Shown piece after piece: positions 6,092 through 6,259 of a stretch of DNA of 6,259 nucleotides. The stretch is taken from the NCBI GenBank assembly GCA_020253595.1, contig JADCBH010000194.1, forward strand, positions 1-6,259. The letters run 5' to 3'. Origin of the DNA: Brevundimonas sp. GTDB taxonomy: Bacteria; Pseudomonadota; Alphaproteobacteria; Caulobacterales; Caulobacteraceae. A program made the translations under genes and the position numbers. Within the stretch, counting starts at the first letter, position 1. Every line of letters starts with the position of its first letter. The notes below the pieces were generated by a model that saw only the letters and a list, made by a program, of their open reading frames with translations, made no database searches and had not been told where the DNA came from.

Positions 6092-6259
6092 CACACCACC
6101 TCGCACATCGCAAAACCCACCATGGCTCGCCCGCTCTCGGGCACGATCAGCAGAACCCGCTCGCCCCGCTTCGCCCGTCCGGACTTCAGGAAGGCGTCCA
6201 GCATGACCCAGATCGAGGCCGCGCCGATATTGCCGACGGTGGCCAGGTTCGAGAACCAC
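6091..6259 (-). CDS. 3-oxoacyl-ACP synthase III-like (thiolase fold) C-terminus, partial
   Basis: Reading the minus strand from base 6258 gives 55 residues and a TGA stop at 6091-6093, starting WFSNLATVGNIGAAS and ending MVGFAMCEVV. This matches the C-terminal end of FabH-type condensing enzymes: the VGNIGAAS segment corresponds to the GNTSAAS motif of E. coli FabH, whose Asn is one of the Cys-His-Asn catalytic residues. The next stretch, IWVMLDAFLKSGRAKRGERV, matches the helix and turn before the final strands. The ending carries LLIVPESGRAMVGF in place of the glycine-rich FabH ending, which suggests a secondary-metabolism or specialised KASIII relative rather than housekeeping FabH. The Cys and His catalytic residues and the N-terminus lie beyond the window. 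It overlaps the next gene by one base (TGATG), so it is the upstream member of the cassette as far as can be seen. Confidence 0.88.
   Translation of the reverse strand, partial: WFSNLATVGNIGAASIWVMLDAFLKSGRAKRGERVLLIVPESGRAMVGFAMCEVV
6099..6102 (-). promoter_or_regulatory. Ribosome binding site of the haem-oxygenase-fold gene
   Basis: GAGG on the minus strand sits seven bases before the ATG at 6089-6091 and lies inside the last codons of the ketosynthase gene. It fixes the start at the TGATG junction rather than at in-frame GTG codons further upstream, which would lie in ketosynthase coding sequence. Confidence 0.65.

Noticed and set aside
6092..6259. N-terminal extension of the haem-oxygenase-fold protein to the window edge
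   Set aside because: The extra residues are the out-of-frame shadow of the ketosynthase gene, and the ATG at 6089-6091 has its own GAGG site and a TGATG junction.

Overview
This GC-rich window is almost entirely coding. It most resembles an alphaproteobacterial chromosome, probably a member of the Caulobacterales such as Brevundimonas or Caulobacter. That placement is inferred from base composition, protein style and gene order, not from a marker gene. I see no RNA genes, insertion sequences, CRISPR arrays or phage genes, and no gene-free stretch longer than about 120 bases.

Layout: (1) 1-1893, plus strand: the 3' part of a TonB-dependent siderophore receptor whose signal peptide and TonB box lie outside the window. 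(2) 1903-3568, minus strand: map (type I methionine aminopeptidase) followed by radC (JAB/MPN-domain protein). The radC gene converges on the receptor gene with a 9-base gap. (3) 3569-3687: the only real intergenic region, between the divergent map and cinA-like genes. It holds two short inverted repeats. (4) 3688-4446, plus strand: a short CinA/MoaB-like molybdopterin-binding-fold protein. Its start is ambiguous, because the Shine-Dalgarno sequence fits an upstream CTG better than the ATG. (5) 4458-6259, minus strand: a tight three-gene cassette read from right to left. It encodes a ketoacyl-ACP-synthase-III-like enzyme (only the last 55 residues are present), a haem-oxygenase-fold putative iron oxygenase and a 317-residue protein of unknown function. 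The genes overlap at their ends (TGATG, then TTGA), which indicates translational coupling.

The first four genes are ordinary: iron uptake, N-terminal methionine removal, a RadC protein and a CinA-domain protein. The cassette at the right end is the part worth attention. A condensing enzyme coupled to a haem-oxygenase-like diiron-type protein and an unrecognised His/Glu-rich protein suggests a small fatty-acyl-derived metabolite or lipid modification pathway. Its product cannot be deduced from this window, and the cassette extends past its right edge.
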